Under the pieces are notes generated by a model, which searched no databases, was not told where the DNA came from, and saw only the letters and a program-made list of their open reading frames with translations. Positions 23,529-34,300 of a DNA stretch of 37,349 nucleotides are shown here, piece by piece. The stretch's first letter is position 1; every line of letters begins with the position of its first letter. Position numbers and translations under genes: made by a program. The stretch lies in assembly GCF_946187725.1 (NCBI RefSeq), contig NZ_CAMHSK010000029.1, positions 1-37,349 of the forward strand. Direction: 5' to 3'. The DNA is from an uncultured Treponema sp. (GTDB lineage: Bacteria; Spirochaetota; Spirochaetia; Treponematales; Treponemataceae).

Positions 23529-26500
23529 CTAGTTAGTTTTTGTGTATGTAACGGTCGTGGTGTAAATATCGCCTAATACGCTTTTTGCTTCCAATCTTAG
23601 GATATATTTTCCCCAGCCTGATTCTGTATGGCAATACTTGTCTTCTACCGTAAAGCCATAAACACCATTAGGTCCTGCAACCTTTTTATCATCAAGATAC
23701 CAGGTAAATTCAGAGAATTTACCGAAGTTTTGAACATAGTAAATATTCAAAACAACAGATTTAAGATCAATATCCTCGTCATTCTGAATCTTTACAGTAA
23801 CAAGAGCACAGTGACCACCAACATAGCGAATTCCGCTTTCGTTCAGCACAAGAGGAATTGCTGTACCAGCTACTACATCAGCTGCTAAGACCTCAGTTTC
23901 GTGTCCTTCAGCGTCTAACCATTTGTTTGCCTCAGAGTTTAAATAGTAAACTTTGCCGTCAACAGTAGCCGTTGCCTTTAAGCGTACTGAAACAGGATGA
24001 TTAACAAAGTACTCGTTTGTGTCCGGATAGTAAGTTCCATCAACACTGAATGCCGCGTTCGGCACAGGCTGCCATACACTTACATTCGTGATTTCAGAAT
24101 CCGTGCAGTACTCGAACATATAGTAGCGGTAATCAGCACCTTCGATGTCTTTGAACTGAATCGTACCAAGCGGAATATTTTGTACATCGGTACGCAAAAG
24201 TTCTGCTGTTACTTCAGCGGGAGTCATTATCTGAGAAGTTCCGGCCGCAAAGGTAACATTTACAATCGCATCGTTAAAGCCTGTTGCTTTAAATCGAAGC
24301 GGTGTTGTTGCTGTTTCTCCTTCAGAAATCGTTGCCGAACTGTCAAATACATAGCTTGTGCCGTACAAATATGCTCCAAGCGACATAGTCGCATTTAAGA
24401 CAACATTTCCAAGAGAATCTTTTGCATTTCCTGTGATGTTGACATACTTAACATTTGGTCTGGTACCAGGAATCATTTTTTTGGTACTTTCAGTGTTTGA
24501 ATAAGAAATCGTAAAATCTTCACTGAACTGGAGCGTACCCGCAGCAATCGTGTCAGAATCACTCTTTACATTTGTCGGGTTTTCATCCGTTGCTGATGTA
24601 AGAGTCGGTTCTGGTGATTCGCTACCAACACCTGATGTCTGATATGTCGGTGTTACCGTTACAGAAAGCGTTGAGCCAACAGTTGAGCCATCAATCTGAT
24701 AAGTAATGCTTGAATCTCCCACATCAACAATCTTCAGATCTGTTGCGTTGCTTGCAAGAGTGTAGCTGTCTGTGTAGAAATCTGCTTCCGAACTAGACGG
24801 TATTGCTGTGACAGATTTTGTGACCTTTCTGACTGTGACAGGAGTTGGAGTCTCATCAGCAGAAGTAGCAGCAGGTGTAATCGTCCATTCATACACAAGC
24901 TGAGTTGCGGTAATCGGCAAAGCTACCGTATTTTCTCCACTTGTAACAGAGATTTCAGGAATAAGCTTTACACTGATTTTTGTTCCGACTTTTGGCTTGC
25001 CATTATTCAAATCAAAAGTTGCAATATCGATAGGCGTTGGAGATTCCCCGCTAGTCTGACTGCGAGTAACATTCGGACAGACAAGCTGAACTTCTTTAAG
25101 TCGGACAAGTGTACCGATATTACTTGAACCAAGAGCGATTGGAACTGGCTCAGACGGAGCAATATAGTCAGCTTCGCTTTCAGAGGCATATCCAGCAGTT
25201 CGAACAAACACTTTGTTGTAGAAACTTGGTGCTGTACTATTTGCGTCAATTTCCTGCAAGAGATAATTGCCGCTTCCCGGTGTTGTTTTCCAAGGATACC
25301 ATGTTGCAGTTGAAGGAACATTGCCCGCGGAATCAGCCTCAAAAGTATATTCCAGTCCAGAACTTATTGCACTCGGATATTTGCCATCATCTTTTGTAAT
25401 GCTTGTGGCAGCTGGTGCAACATTGATAAATCGAATGTGATTGTAAGTAACAAGATCTTTGTCCATGAGACTCAACACACGCACTTCACCTGAATCATCA
25501 CCTGAATCATCACCTGTTGTAACAGGAGCTTTTGCCTTAACAGTGATATTTACGACATTACCACCCTCAACTGTCGGTCGCTCAGCATTTACACTTGTAC
25601 CATAAACAGTGTCACCTTCAAGCACAAGGTCGTCATATCCAGCGACACTAAAGGTGAGAGGAAGTTTTGTTAAGCCCGAAGAATATGGTGCAAGAGCTCT
25701 TTTTAATGATTCGCCTGTACCAGTGCTTGGAGTAAGAACAATCGTTGTGTCTCCAGCTGCTGCGTTACTTGGGAAAGAACTTGCAAATGTTGCAGGAATA
25801 GCCGTTGTTTCTGATGTATCCGCATAAACCCAGTCCGTAGCAACTTTATCACAAATAACACCCTCTCTAAGACTAAATTTACTCACATCTAAGTTGCTTC
25901 CGATTACGGCAGTTTCACTATAGGAGAGTTTCGCATTATTCAGCATGAGGGTTCCGTTTGCAACAGGAGCCGCTGTAGAAGCAGATGGAGCTTCTGTCAA
26001 ATCTGAAACGGTATTCAGACTTACATCAGCAGATGTTCCCGTACCGCTAACCTTATATGTCTGCACGGCATAAACCCGCAGGAATTTTCCAGCATAAGCA
26101 GGTCTGATTTTGAGAGAAGATGTGCGGATTCCGCTTGGCGTATTCGTAATATCAGTTGAATCAGCTGGAATCGGTGTCCAAGAAGTACTATCGACAGAAT
26201 CAGCATATTGCCAGATCCATGTCACATCAGCCTTAAAAGCGTAGTCCTCACTTCCGGTTGATTCTGTATAAGCCGTGGCTTTAACAGTGTGTCCGACTGC
26301 GGTTTTTACATCAGCTGAATTCGATACAATAGTTACCATATCATTTTCAGAAGTACCTGTCGGATTGATTGCATTTGAATCAACAAGCGTAATATGGTTA
26401 ATCTGCTTGTATGCATCTGCATCAAAGAATTGAGCCATGTAGTACTTAGGTCCAATCTGTCCGGCAACATGAGCATCCTTTTTTTCACCAAATGTAACGG

Positions 26501-27674
26501 TATACTTTCCTTCCGTATCTAAAGTACCGTTAGAATATACTTCAACCCAACGCCAGAAGGTGTAAGTTGTTGTACCGGTAGAAGGAGCTGCAAGTTCAAA
26601 TGAAGAACTTCGTGAATATTTAGCCTGATTTGAACAAGTTATTCCGGCTCCACTTCCAGTTCCGAGAACGGTTGCCTGAATTGTTCCGCTTCCTGTCGGC
26701 ACTGCATTGAACAACTGAAGATATGTAATCGGATATGTGCTGTCGAGTGCTCCTACTTCAATTGTTGATACAGCCCCAAGTGCAGAAACATAAGCGGCTT
26801 CACGCCAGGTTGCGAGTACATTGTTTGTGTCATCATAGAATGTAAACACTACATGATACTCGCCGGCAGGCAGAGAAGTGACCGTAAAAGGAAGCTCACC
26901 CGCACTAAATGAGGCAGTTCCACTTGCAACAGTAACTTCATCTGGAACAGCGTTTTCAGTTTCATCCGTAGAAGAATATTCAAATCCTGATGCAGAACTT
27001 GTCAGTTTTACGGCGGCCGTAGTCTTTCCGTTTACAATGTGCTGGTCATCGTATGTATAATCAGTGACTTTATACACTTTTGCAGTCAAAAGCTTTGCAC
27101 TTACGGCTTCTGTAAGCTTAACTTTTATCGAAAGTGCTCCAGTGCTGCTTCCTGTAACCAAATTTGATAAGCTCAAATTGAATGTAAGAGCCTGATTTCC
27201 AGAACTGCCGATATTTACAGTCTTCGTTTCAACATAGGTTGCCGTAGCACCGCCAGAAGTTTTTGTTGCAGTTAGTGTAAGATTCCATGTTCCGGCTGCA
27301 ATACCAATGCGGTCATCCCTCATGACATCGTATGCGGTTCTCGAAGAATCTGCCGATAAAGTTTTATTACCCGACTTGCTGCTTGTCCACTCAATTCCAG
27401 AACTTGCGGTATAAGTATTACCGTAGTTATCTGTCCATTTCATATCAACACCACTAGCGTCACCAGTAAGTTTATATGAAGTGATTTCAGCAGCTTCTAC
27501 ATTAGGTAATGCAGTACGGCTTCCCATAGATGCCACTGACAATGTGAGGGTCGGTTTTTCAACAGACGATGAATCAGTGTCAATGCCATCATCGTGGAAC
27601 AGTGAACACGAAGCGTATGCCAGAACCACGAGCGTAAGAATTGAAGGCAGTATTTTTTTCATTGTAATTCTCAT
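23529..27674 (-). CDS. Giant surface lipoprotein, RTALP architecture (1381 aa)
   Basis: Lipobox LAYASC with Cys 23; GAGGGG precedes the ATG, and a second ATG four codons later would keep the signal. SRTALP is at 52-57, GTWNLTLTATK in the first module, and AGEYHVVFTFYDDTNNVLATWREAAYVS in the second. TYTFWRWVEVYSNG replaces the canonical FCGWY repeat. WIWQYADS opens a cassette (TYKVSGTG, APVANGTLMLNNAKLSYSE, FSVAGYDDLVLEG), and a second cassette carries VYEWTITPAATS, IAAGTLQFSED and FKATGFNDAIVNV. WYLDDKKV at 1325 begins the common C-terminal domain. A 12-bp duplication at about 25496-25519 encodes GDDSGDDSG, a flexible spacer. Product class as for its neighbours; function unknown. Confidence 0.82.
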   Translation of the reverse strand: MRITMKKILPSILTLVVLAYASCSLFHDDGIDTDSSSVEKPTLTLSVASMGSRTALPNVEAAEITSYKLTGDASGVDMKWTDNYGNTYTASSGIEWTSSKSGNKTLSADSSRTAYDVMRDDRIGIAAGTWNLTLTATKTSGGATATYVETKTVNIGSSGNQALTFNLSLSNLVTGSSTGALSIKVKLTEAVSAKLLTAKVYKVTDYTYDDQHIVNGKTTAAVKLTSSASGFEYSSTDETENAVPDEVTVASGTASFSAGELPFTVTSLPAGEYHVVFTFYDDTNNVLATWREAAYVSALGAVSTIEVGALDSTYPITYLQLFNAVPTGSGTIQATVLGTGSGAGITCSNQAKYSRSSSFELAAPSTGTTTYTFWRWVEVYSNGTLDTEGKYTVTFGEKKDAHVAGQIGPKYYMAQFFDADAYKQINHITLVDSNAINPTGTSENDMVTIVSNSADVKTAVGHTVKATAYTESTGSEDYAFKADVTWIWQYADSVDSTSWTPIPADSTDITNTPSGIRTSSLKIRPAYAGKFLRVYAVQTYKVSGTGTSADVSLNTVSDLTEAPSASTAAPVANGTLMLNNAKLSYSETAVIGSNLDVSKFSLREGVICDKVATDWVYADTSETTAIPATFASSFPSNAAAGDTTIVLTPSTGTGESLKRALAPYSSGLTKLPLTFSVAGYDDLVLEGDTVYGTSVNAERPTVEGGNVVNITVKAKAPVTTGDDSGDDSGEVRVLSLMDKDLVTYNHIRFINVAPAATSITKDDGKYPSAISSGLEYTFEADSAGNVPSTATWYPWKTTPGSGNYLLQEIDANSTAPSFYNKVFVRTAGYASESEADYIAPSEPVPIALGSSNIGTLVRLKEVQLVCPNVTRSQTSGESPTPIDIATFDLNNGKPKVGTKISVKLIPEISVTSGENTVALPITATQLVYEWTITPAATSADETPTPVTVRKVTKSVTAIPSSSEADFYTDSYTLASNATDLKIVDVGDSSITYQIDGSTVGSTLSVTVTPTYQTSGVGSESPEPTLTSATDENPTNVKSDSDTIAAGTLQFSEDFTISYSNTESTKKMIPGTRPNVKYVNITGNAKDSLGNVVLNATMSLGAYLYGTSYVFDSSATISEGETATTPLRFKATGFNDAIVNVTFAAGTSQIMTPAEVTAELLRTDVQNIPLGTIQFKDIEGADYRYYMFEYCTDSEITNVSVWQPVPNAAFSVDGTYYPDTNEYFVNHPVSVRLKATATVDGKVYYLNSEANKWLDAEGHETEVLAADVVAGTAIPLVLNESGIRYVGGHCALVTVKIQNDEDIDLKSVVLNIYYVQNFGKFSEFTWYLDDKKVAGPNGVYGFTVEDKYCHTESGWGKYILRLEAKSVLGDIYTTTVTYTKTN

Positions 27675-27688
27675 AATTCTACCCCTCT

Positions 27689-30600
27689 TTATGGATTGAC
27701 TGTTGCAGTTGCAGTTGCAGTTACTGCGACTGTAACGGTTGTTGTAAGCGGAAGGTTGTTTCGTCTTCCTTCGACCGTAACCCTGTAATAGCGGGTTGTA
27801 TTTTCTGTTGTATTTGCAGGAGCCGCACCACTTAAGAATGTAAGCATTTTGTCACCACGATTTAGAGTGGCAATTGTCTCACCGTTTACTTTGTAAGTAT
27901 CAGCTCCTGTAGATGCAATCAGATTGCCGTCAACATACCAGTCTGTAATTGCATCGTACCAGCTTGATTCTGCTGAATCTGGCGAACTAGGCTTAACCGT
28001 GACAGTATTTTCAGAAACTTCAATACCTATTTCCTTGTTAGAGAATGAAACCGCCTCAACATGTATAGAACGAGTTCCAACATAGGTATTTATGAAAGTA
28101 GTTTCGTTAACAGCAATTGGATAATCTCCTGTTGATTGGTAGACAATTTTGTCTATGACAGGGCGCTCTTTACCAGCTAAAGAAGGTCTTGAAACAGTTG
28201 TTGCATGTTCTCCAATACGCAATATAAGTTTATTGTCACTTGTAAGCGCTGTTTTATAGTTAAACTCACCAATAGGCCATCGTGTCCATTTGTTATCATC
28301 ATTAGAAGCCGCGTTGTAATAGTAAACACCAGCCGCATCTGCTTCAGCGTTAACACGAATATAACCATAGGTAATTGAGCTTATACTTGAAGAGAGCCAA
28401 TTTGGAAGGTCTTCTGCTGTTGGAGTGCGGCCCCGTACATCAATTGCAACATCCATAGGAAGGCTCTCATATCCAGGCACAGTCGCAAGAACCGTAACAT
28501 AGCCTGAGCCATTCGGAACTACAGTGTCGGCACTAACAGTTACAGGCTCAGCCTCGGCAGAAGCTTTATAAACTGCTGTTCCAGAGAAAGCAAATGTAAC
28601 TTCCACATTGGCACCAGTATCTGCATTCTTGACGGTTGTGGTAGTTGCCGTATCAGAAAGACCAGCTGTGCTTGAAATCAATGCCGCAACACTAAGTCCC
28701 GCCGTATCCTGCGGATCTTTTTCTGTGACATCGATATAAGCAGGCTCAAGAGCCGCTCCAAGAGTTGCATATTTATTGGCATCTGTAGGATGAACATACA
28801 AAAGATGTCTGCCTGAAACAGCCACAAGCGTACCCTTTTGAACCACGCCGCCGCTTATCCAGTCTTTAGTGTAATGAGCACCACCAACTTCCTGAGTTGC
28901 CACAACTTTAAGATATTTGCCGATATCATCTACCCGAACTGTATAAGTCTTTGCCGTTGCAGATTCAACTGGCATCCATTCAGCATTTGAAATGCTCCAA
29001 TCAAAATCCGTGCCTTTTGCCGCTGTGTACCACTGATATGTAACAACATCGCTCAAATCATTATCATTAAGGCTTGTATCGCCCTTTGTCGCTGTCATTG
29101 TCAATGAATAGCCGTATTTTACAGGATTTGCCGTAGCTTCGCTTGCAATATCGCTTACAGGAGAAGTGAGATTTGAGAACGAAGCGGTCAATGTGCTGAG
29201 TACAACGAGCGTTCCCACATTATCCGAGCTGATTGTAACAGGAACTGCATCACTGGCAGCAATATAGCCAATTTCTCCAGCCGAAACTTCCGCACCTGAA
29301 TAAGAAGTTTCTGCCGCGTGACGAAGATACAAAGCATTTGCGGTCGGAACTTCAATCTTTTTATCTGCATAGTACTGACCTTCAGGATAAGAACTTGTGA
29401 TTTGAGAATACGGAACTCTTGCCCAATTTGCAGAATCTGCAGCAGGTGAACTTGTATTTACAATATACTGATAACTTGTGTTCGAACTCTGATTTGTGAA
29501 ACAAACATGACCATTCGGAATCATGTCTTTTGCTGTGGCAAGTGCAGGAACTCCGGTGCCGCCGCTTACAGGTGTCGGATATTTCACATTGATGAAAACC
29601 TCACCCGCACCGGCTGCACTTGCGCCGCTTGCACGGACAAACTGTACAGGCTCATAGCCTTCTGCACTAATCCACACGCCCACATAATTAGAATAACTTG
29701 GAGCCGTCGTTGTGCTTCCATTTGAAAGCGAGAGGCTTACAGGAACAGTTACGCTCGTACTTCCAGTAGAAACAACATTTGAAACAGTGCCGTGCTTTAT
29801 ATTGAGGGCTGAATCATCCAATGCTGTCGTCTCTCGGACTACAGCGGTGCCTTCATTGTAAACAAGAGATGTTCCAGTCTCATTTTCAGCAGGAGTCAAA
29901 ACAAGAGAACTTGCATCAAGCGTACCCCTTACAACCGCAGTTCCATTCGAAGTACTTACAGCAGGATTTACCGTCTCAGCAGAAGTTGCTTTCGTAATTG
30001 AAATTGTAAAGATTCCGTCACTTTCACTGTCAGTTGCCATGTATTTCTGACGGATTTTTACGCTGAGATACTTTTCTGCATCTTCTGGCTTAACGAGATA
30101 AGCTGAATCAAGAGTGCCTGTTTCCGTTTCGCCCCGGACAACTTCTTTTTCAACAGTGGCATTTACCGTACCAGCCTCATCCTCTGAGCAAATCCACTGA
30201 TATGAATAAACTGTACCAGCGAATGCGGTGTTATTGTCAGATGTTTCTGCATCGTATGAAGTCCAAGCCTTTGCAGTGAGCGTTTCACCAACTTTTACAT
30301 TGCCATCAATCGTAACGGCAGTAATCGGTGCAATCTCTTTATTCTCAATGAATTTTGCGTAATAAGTCTTTGTTCCGATTTCACCTGCGCCAAAGCCTGT
30401 TACAGGACTTGCGCTTTCATTGTCCACTGAAGCCGATTCAGAACTTCCGTACCATCCGCAGAATGTCCATCCTTCTTTTTCAGGAACCGGCAAAGTAACG
30501 CCACCATGTCTTGTGTAGACCGCCGGTGTCAAAGTCATTTCTGAATTATTATCGCTTGCATCCCGATATGTGATTGAGTAATCAGCATCAAGATTTTCTA

Positions 30601-31345
30601 TATTAATAGAAGAAACACTTCTGCTTCCTGCTGAAATTACGACATATTCAGGGCAGAGACCAAGAACATTTCCAGCAGAGTTTTTCAGGGTGAATGTAAC
30701 GATGTAATTTCCAACAGGAATTCCACTGTAGCCGTAAACACCACTGACTCCTGTTTCTGGGCGCGTCAATTGTGCATCAACAGCACTTCCGTCTGATTTT
30801 ACGAGGAAAGCCTCAACAGAAGCTACATTTGTTACAGCACTTCCGATTGAAAGCGTAATCGCAATATTTCCGCTTCCACTTGTGCCAACGCTTTCAAGGC
30901 TCAATGGGAAAACAAGATTGCTGTTGTTTCCTGCACTAAGGGTTTTAGTGACTGTTCCTTTGTAGACAGTGCAGGCTTCATCTGAGCCTTCAATCAACGC
31001 TCTGAGCGTAAAAGTCCACTCACCGACATCAAGCTCAATATGTTCAACCGTCATCACTTCATAGGCAGACTTGCTTTCAGTTGCTACCCATCCGCCTTCC
31101 GGAGAAAGAATTTGAGCCGTGCCGCTTCCTTTTGAACCAGTCAGCACAAATTTTGTAAAATCTGCATTCAAAGGATTAACAGGAAGTGCCGTCCTTGACT
31201 TGCCGTTATCCACCGAAACAGAAATTACCGCTTTATTCGACACAGGACCTGTATCGTCAGAACTGTCCGAAGCATTGCTACAGCCAAAGGCAAACAGAAC
31301 TGCTAGAGCCGTAGCAAATCTCAATAATCTGTTCAATTTTTTCAT
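27689..31345 (-). CDS. Giant surface lipoprotein, RTALP architecture (1218 aa)
   Basis: Lipobox LFAFGC (Cys 22); AAGGAG precedes the ATG. SRTALP is at 50-55 and GEWTFTLRALIEG lies in the first module. VGNYIVTFTLKNSAGN (second module) is followed by TFCGWYGSSES as an InlB-B-like unit. Two cassettes follow, each starting with a QW unit (YSYQWICSED; VTYQWYTAAK) and continuing through GTL, GYE and VRxG modules. WYVDGNLI at 1136 starts the terminal domain. The gene ends in a low-complexity TATATA tail encoded by three tandem TTGCAG units on the plus strand (27703-27720), a possible slippage site. It is fourth in the transcription order and 12 nt from the preceding gene. Confidence 0.82.
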   Translation of the reverse strand: MKKLNRLLRFATALAVLFAFGCSNASDSSDDTGPVSNKAVISVSVDNGKSRTALPVNPLNADFTKFVLTGSKGSGTAQILSPEGGWVATESKSAYEVMTVEHIELDVGEWTFTLRALIEGSDEACTVYKGTVTKTLSAGNNSNLVFPLSLESVGTSGSGNIAITLSIGSAVTNVASVEAFLVKSDGSAVDAQLTRPETGVSGVYGYSGIPVGNYIVTFTLKNSAGNVLGLCPEYVVISAGSRSVSSINIENLDADYSITYRDASDNNSEMTLTPAVYTRHGGVTLPVPEKEGWTFCGWYGSSESASVDNESASPVTGFGAGEIGTKTYYAKFIENKEIAPITAVTIDGNVKVGETLTAKAWTSYDAETSDNNTAFAGTVYSYQWICSEDEAGTVNATVEKEVVRGETETGTLDSAYLVKPEDAEKYLSVKIRQKYMATDSESDGIFTISITKATSAETVNPAVSTSNGTAVVRGTLDASSLVLTPAENETGTSLVYNEGTAVVRETTALDDSALNIKHGTVSNVVSTGSTSVTVPVSLSLSNGSTTTAPSYSNYVGVWISAEGYEPVQFVRASGASAAGAGEVFINVKYPTPVSGGTGVPALATAKDMIPNGHVCFTNQSSNTSYQYIVNTSSPAADSANWARVPYSQITSSYPEGQYYADKKIEVPTANALYLRHAAETSYSGAEVSAGEIGYIAASDAVPVTISSDNVGTLVVLSTLTASFSNLTSPVSDIASEATANPVKYGYSLTMTATKGDTSLNDNDLSDVVTYQWYTAAKGTDFDWSISNAEWMPVESATAKTYTVRVDDIGKYLKVVATQEVGGAHYTKDWISGGVVQKGTLVAVSGRHLLYVHPTDANKYATLGAALEPAYIDVTEKDPQDTAGLSVAALISSTAGLSDTATTTTVKNADTGANVEVTFAFSGTAVYKASAEAEPVTVSADTVVPNGSGYVTVLATVPGYESLPMDVAIDVRGRTPTAEDLPNWLSSSISSITYGYIRVNAEADAAGVYYYNAASNDDNKWTRWPIGEFNYKTALTSDNKLILRIGEHATTVSRPSLAGKERPVIDKIVYQSTGDYPIAVNETTFINTYVGTRSIHVEAVSFSNKEIGIEVSENTVTVKPSSPDSAESSWYDAITDWYVDGNLIASTGADTYKVNGETIATLNRGDKMLTFLSGAAPANTTENTTRYYRVTVEGRRNNLPLTTTVTVAVTATATATVNP

Positions 31346-31357
31346 ACTCTACGCTCC

Positions 31358-34300
31358 TTATTGTTTTGTGACAGGCACCGTAGCACTGTATTTAAAATCA
31401 CCCTGTGTTCCCACAACTGTAATGCGGTACACGCCACCTGCAACCCAATCGCTTACATTCAATTCAAGACTAGGACCAGTCGCTCCTTCGATAATCACAT
31501 TGTCCTTTTTCCATTCAAACGCTGTGAACAAATCTGGATTAGAAACTGAAATCGTAACCGTGTGGGCTTCATTGTTAACCTGAGGATTTGCAAGCCGGAT
31601 ATCACCTGTGTATGTGATTTCGCCAAAGCTTGCGGTCGGTTTTTCACCAAGATTGTCTGCCTCAACTGTCACAGTAACAGGAGCGGACGCTTCGATATGA
31701 TTAGAGTCAGCCTCAGAGCCAGATGCTTTTACGCGAACCAGAATTGTGTCATCTGCTTCCCAGGCATCATTTTCGCTTGTGTAGAATCGGGTTGTTGTAA
31801 CAGACTTCCAGCTTGTTCCGCCGTCAACTGAATATTCAAGCGTTTCACTGGCAGCCGCAAATGCAACCGCACCAGCACTGATTTCAGCCTGATTTATGCT
31901 CAGTTGAGGAGCCTCTGGAGTAGCCGCCTTTACTTTAACCGGGATTGTTACTACTGCGTCATCATAGCCTGAAGCACTGACTTTTACAGAAACCGCGCCG
32001 CAATGCGTGAATGTCGTTGAAGTAGAGAAACTTGCACTTGCTGAAACAGCATTATTATTTACAGAATCTTTTGCCCCGCTGACTGAAGGACTTCCTGAAA
32101 GTGAGGCATTTCCTTCAGCATCCAAAGTGAGTGAAATTCCGCTTGATGCAGAAATTGTGCTGCCACCATAAGTGAGCGTGAATCCACTTGCAATTGTGCC
32201 TTTTGCAACAGCAGTTGTGCTTACATCAGAAGGTACACTTTCTGATGTGCGTTGAGTTGCTGTTACCTTGATGAATTTTCCGGCATCAGAAGCCTTGATT
32301 ACATAAGTTGAACTTGTCGCACCAGTTATAGCCGTAAATGTTCCGCTTGCAGAATCTGCTCTTGCCCACTGATATTCAACATCGGTAGCACCAGAAGGAG
32401 TTGTTACCGCACTGAGCGTTGAGCCGACTTTCAGTGAACTTGCAGGAACAGAAATTGCAACGGTTTCAAGCAGGACTTTTGCGCCCAAATTATCTTCACT
32501 TACAATCAGTGAAACAGGAACAGAAGCTTCGATATGATTAGATTCAGCCTCGCTTCCAGATGCTTTTACACGAACAAGAATAACATCGCCTTGAGCCCAT
32601 GGAATGTTTCCACCAGCTTCAATCGTTCCCTTGTAGAACGGAATTGCCGTGACATCAGAATAAGACTCGCCGCCGTCAACTGAATATTCAAGCGTTTCAC
32701 TGGCTGCCACAAATCCAACCGTACCAGATTCAAGATATGTTTTATCAGTGCGAAGAAGCGGAACTTCAGGAGCTTTAGCCATTACAGAAACAGGAACATT
32801 AACGATTGCGTCTTCATATCCCTCAGCAGTGATTTTTACACTGACGGTTCCACAGTACTCAAATTCTGTCGTTGTAGAGAATGCGGCTCCTACACTTACA
32901 GGAAGTTCTGAAAGTTCATCAACAGCATCGCTTACAGAAACAGTTCCTGAAAGTTCAGCTTTACCTTCATCATTGAGAGTGAGTGTGATTCCCTTTACAG
33001 CAGAAATTTCAACAGGATCTGCCCCTTCACTTTCAACATAAGAGATTATGTAAGATTTTATCGTGCCTTTTGCGATTGATTCAGCGACTTCTTCTGACTC
33101 AAGAATATTCTGTTCACCCTTGCCCTGTTTTGCACGAACTTTGATGAATTTTCCGACATCATCAGGAGTAATCAAATAAGTGTCTGAATCAGTTTTTACC
33201 TCTGTATAATCAGAAATTGCCGTATATGGACCAGCTTCGGTTTCGGCAATAAGCCACTGATAAGAAACGAGCGTTGCTTGTTTTTCATCATCGTCCATAG
33301 CCTTTGCTGTAAGCGTTGCACCGACCCTTGAAGTTCCTGTCATAACGACTTTTGTCATCTTTACTTCGAGGTCGCCGGCATTTTCTTGTGTAACAGTCAG
33401 TGTAACTGCCTCAGATGGAGCAACATAATCACCGCTTTCAGCAGAACCACTTGCTTTAACCCTTACACTGATTTTATCACCAACTTCCGCAGCAAAATCT
33501 TCTATAGTAATGCTCTTCCATACAGTGCTTTCAGTGATTTCGCCGACCGCATATTCAAGTGAATCGTCTGCCCGTTCAAAGGCAACACAACCAACCTTGA
33601 TTGCCTTTACGCCTTCACCAGAAACAAGACCTGGGATTTTCTCTAAATCAGGCTTTGTCTGTTTTACATTGACTTTAATGCCTTTTATCGTTACAGATTC
33701 ATATCCTGAAACTGAGACCGTAACATCCACGCTTCCGCAAGCCGCAAAATCATTTTTAGAGAAAATTGCCGAAGCAGAAAGTGCCGCACCGCTCAGATTA
33801 TCAATTGCATTGCTCACAGAAAGAAGGGCGTTGCTGAGAGTTGCTTTTGGAGAAGCCGAACTTCCTGTTTCAGGCTGAACAAGTGCTATATCAAGAATAG
33901 TCTCGGAATTAAGGACAATTGCATCTGCCGCACTGCCATATTTAACTGTAAGGGCAGATTCTTTAAGCGTTCCCTTTGCAACCAGTTTTGGAGTGCTTGC
34001 TTTGCTTATATTTTTGTCCGTCTGAACGATTTCAGCATAGACATAGTTTTCAGCATCAGCAGCAGTAAGAACATAATCAAGCCCAGTCGCCCCTTCGATT
34101 TTTGTTCCGCCCAGAGTGCTGTTTGCAGACTTTCTGTACCATTGAATCGTGTAAAGTGAGTCAGAAATCAGCGAACCGTCACTTGCATATGCTTCAGCAG
34201 AAAGTGTTGCGCTTACGATTGGATTTTCGACTCCGCTGTCAGAAACATCAACTTTTACTTCTGAAAGTTTTGCCGCCACCACAGTGTTCTTAGTAATGTC

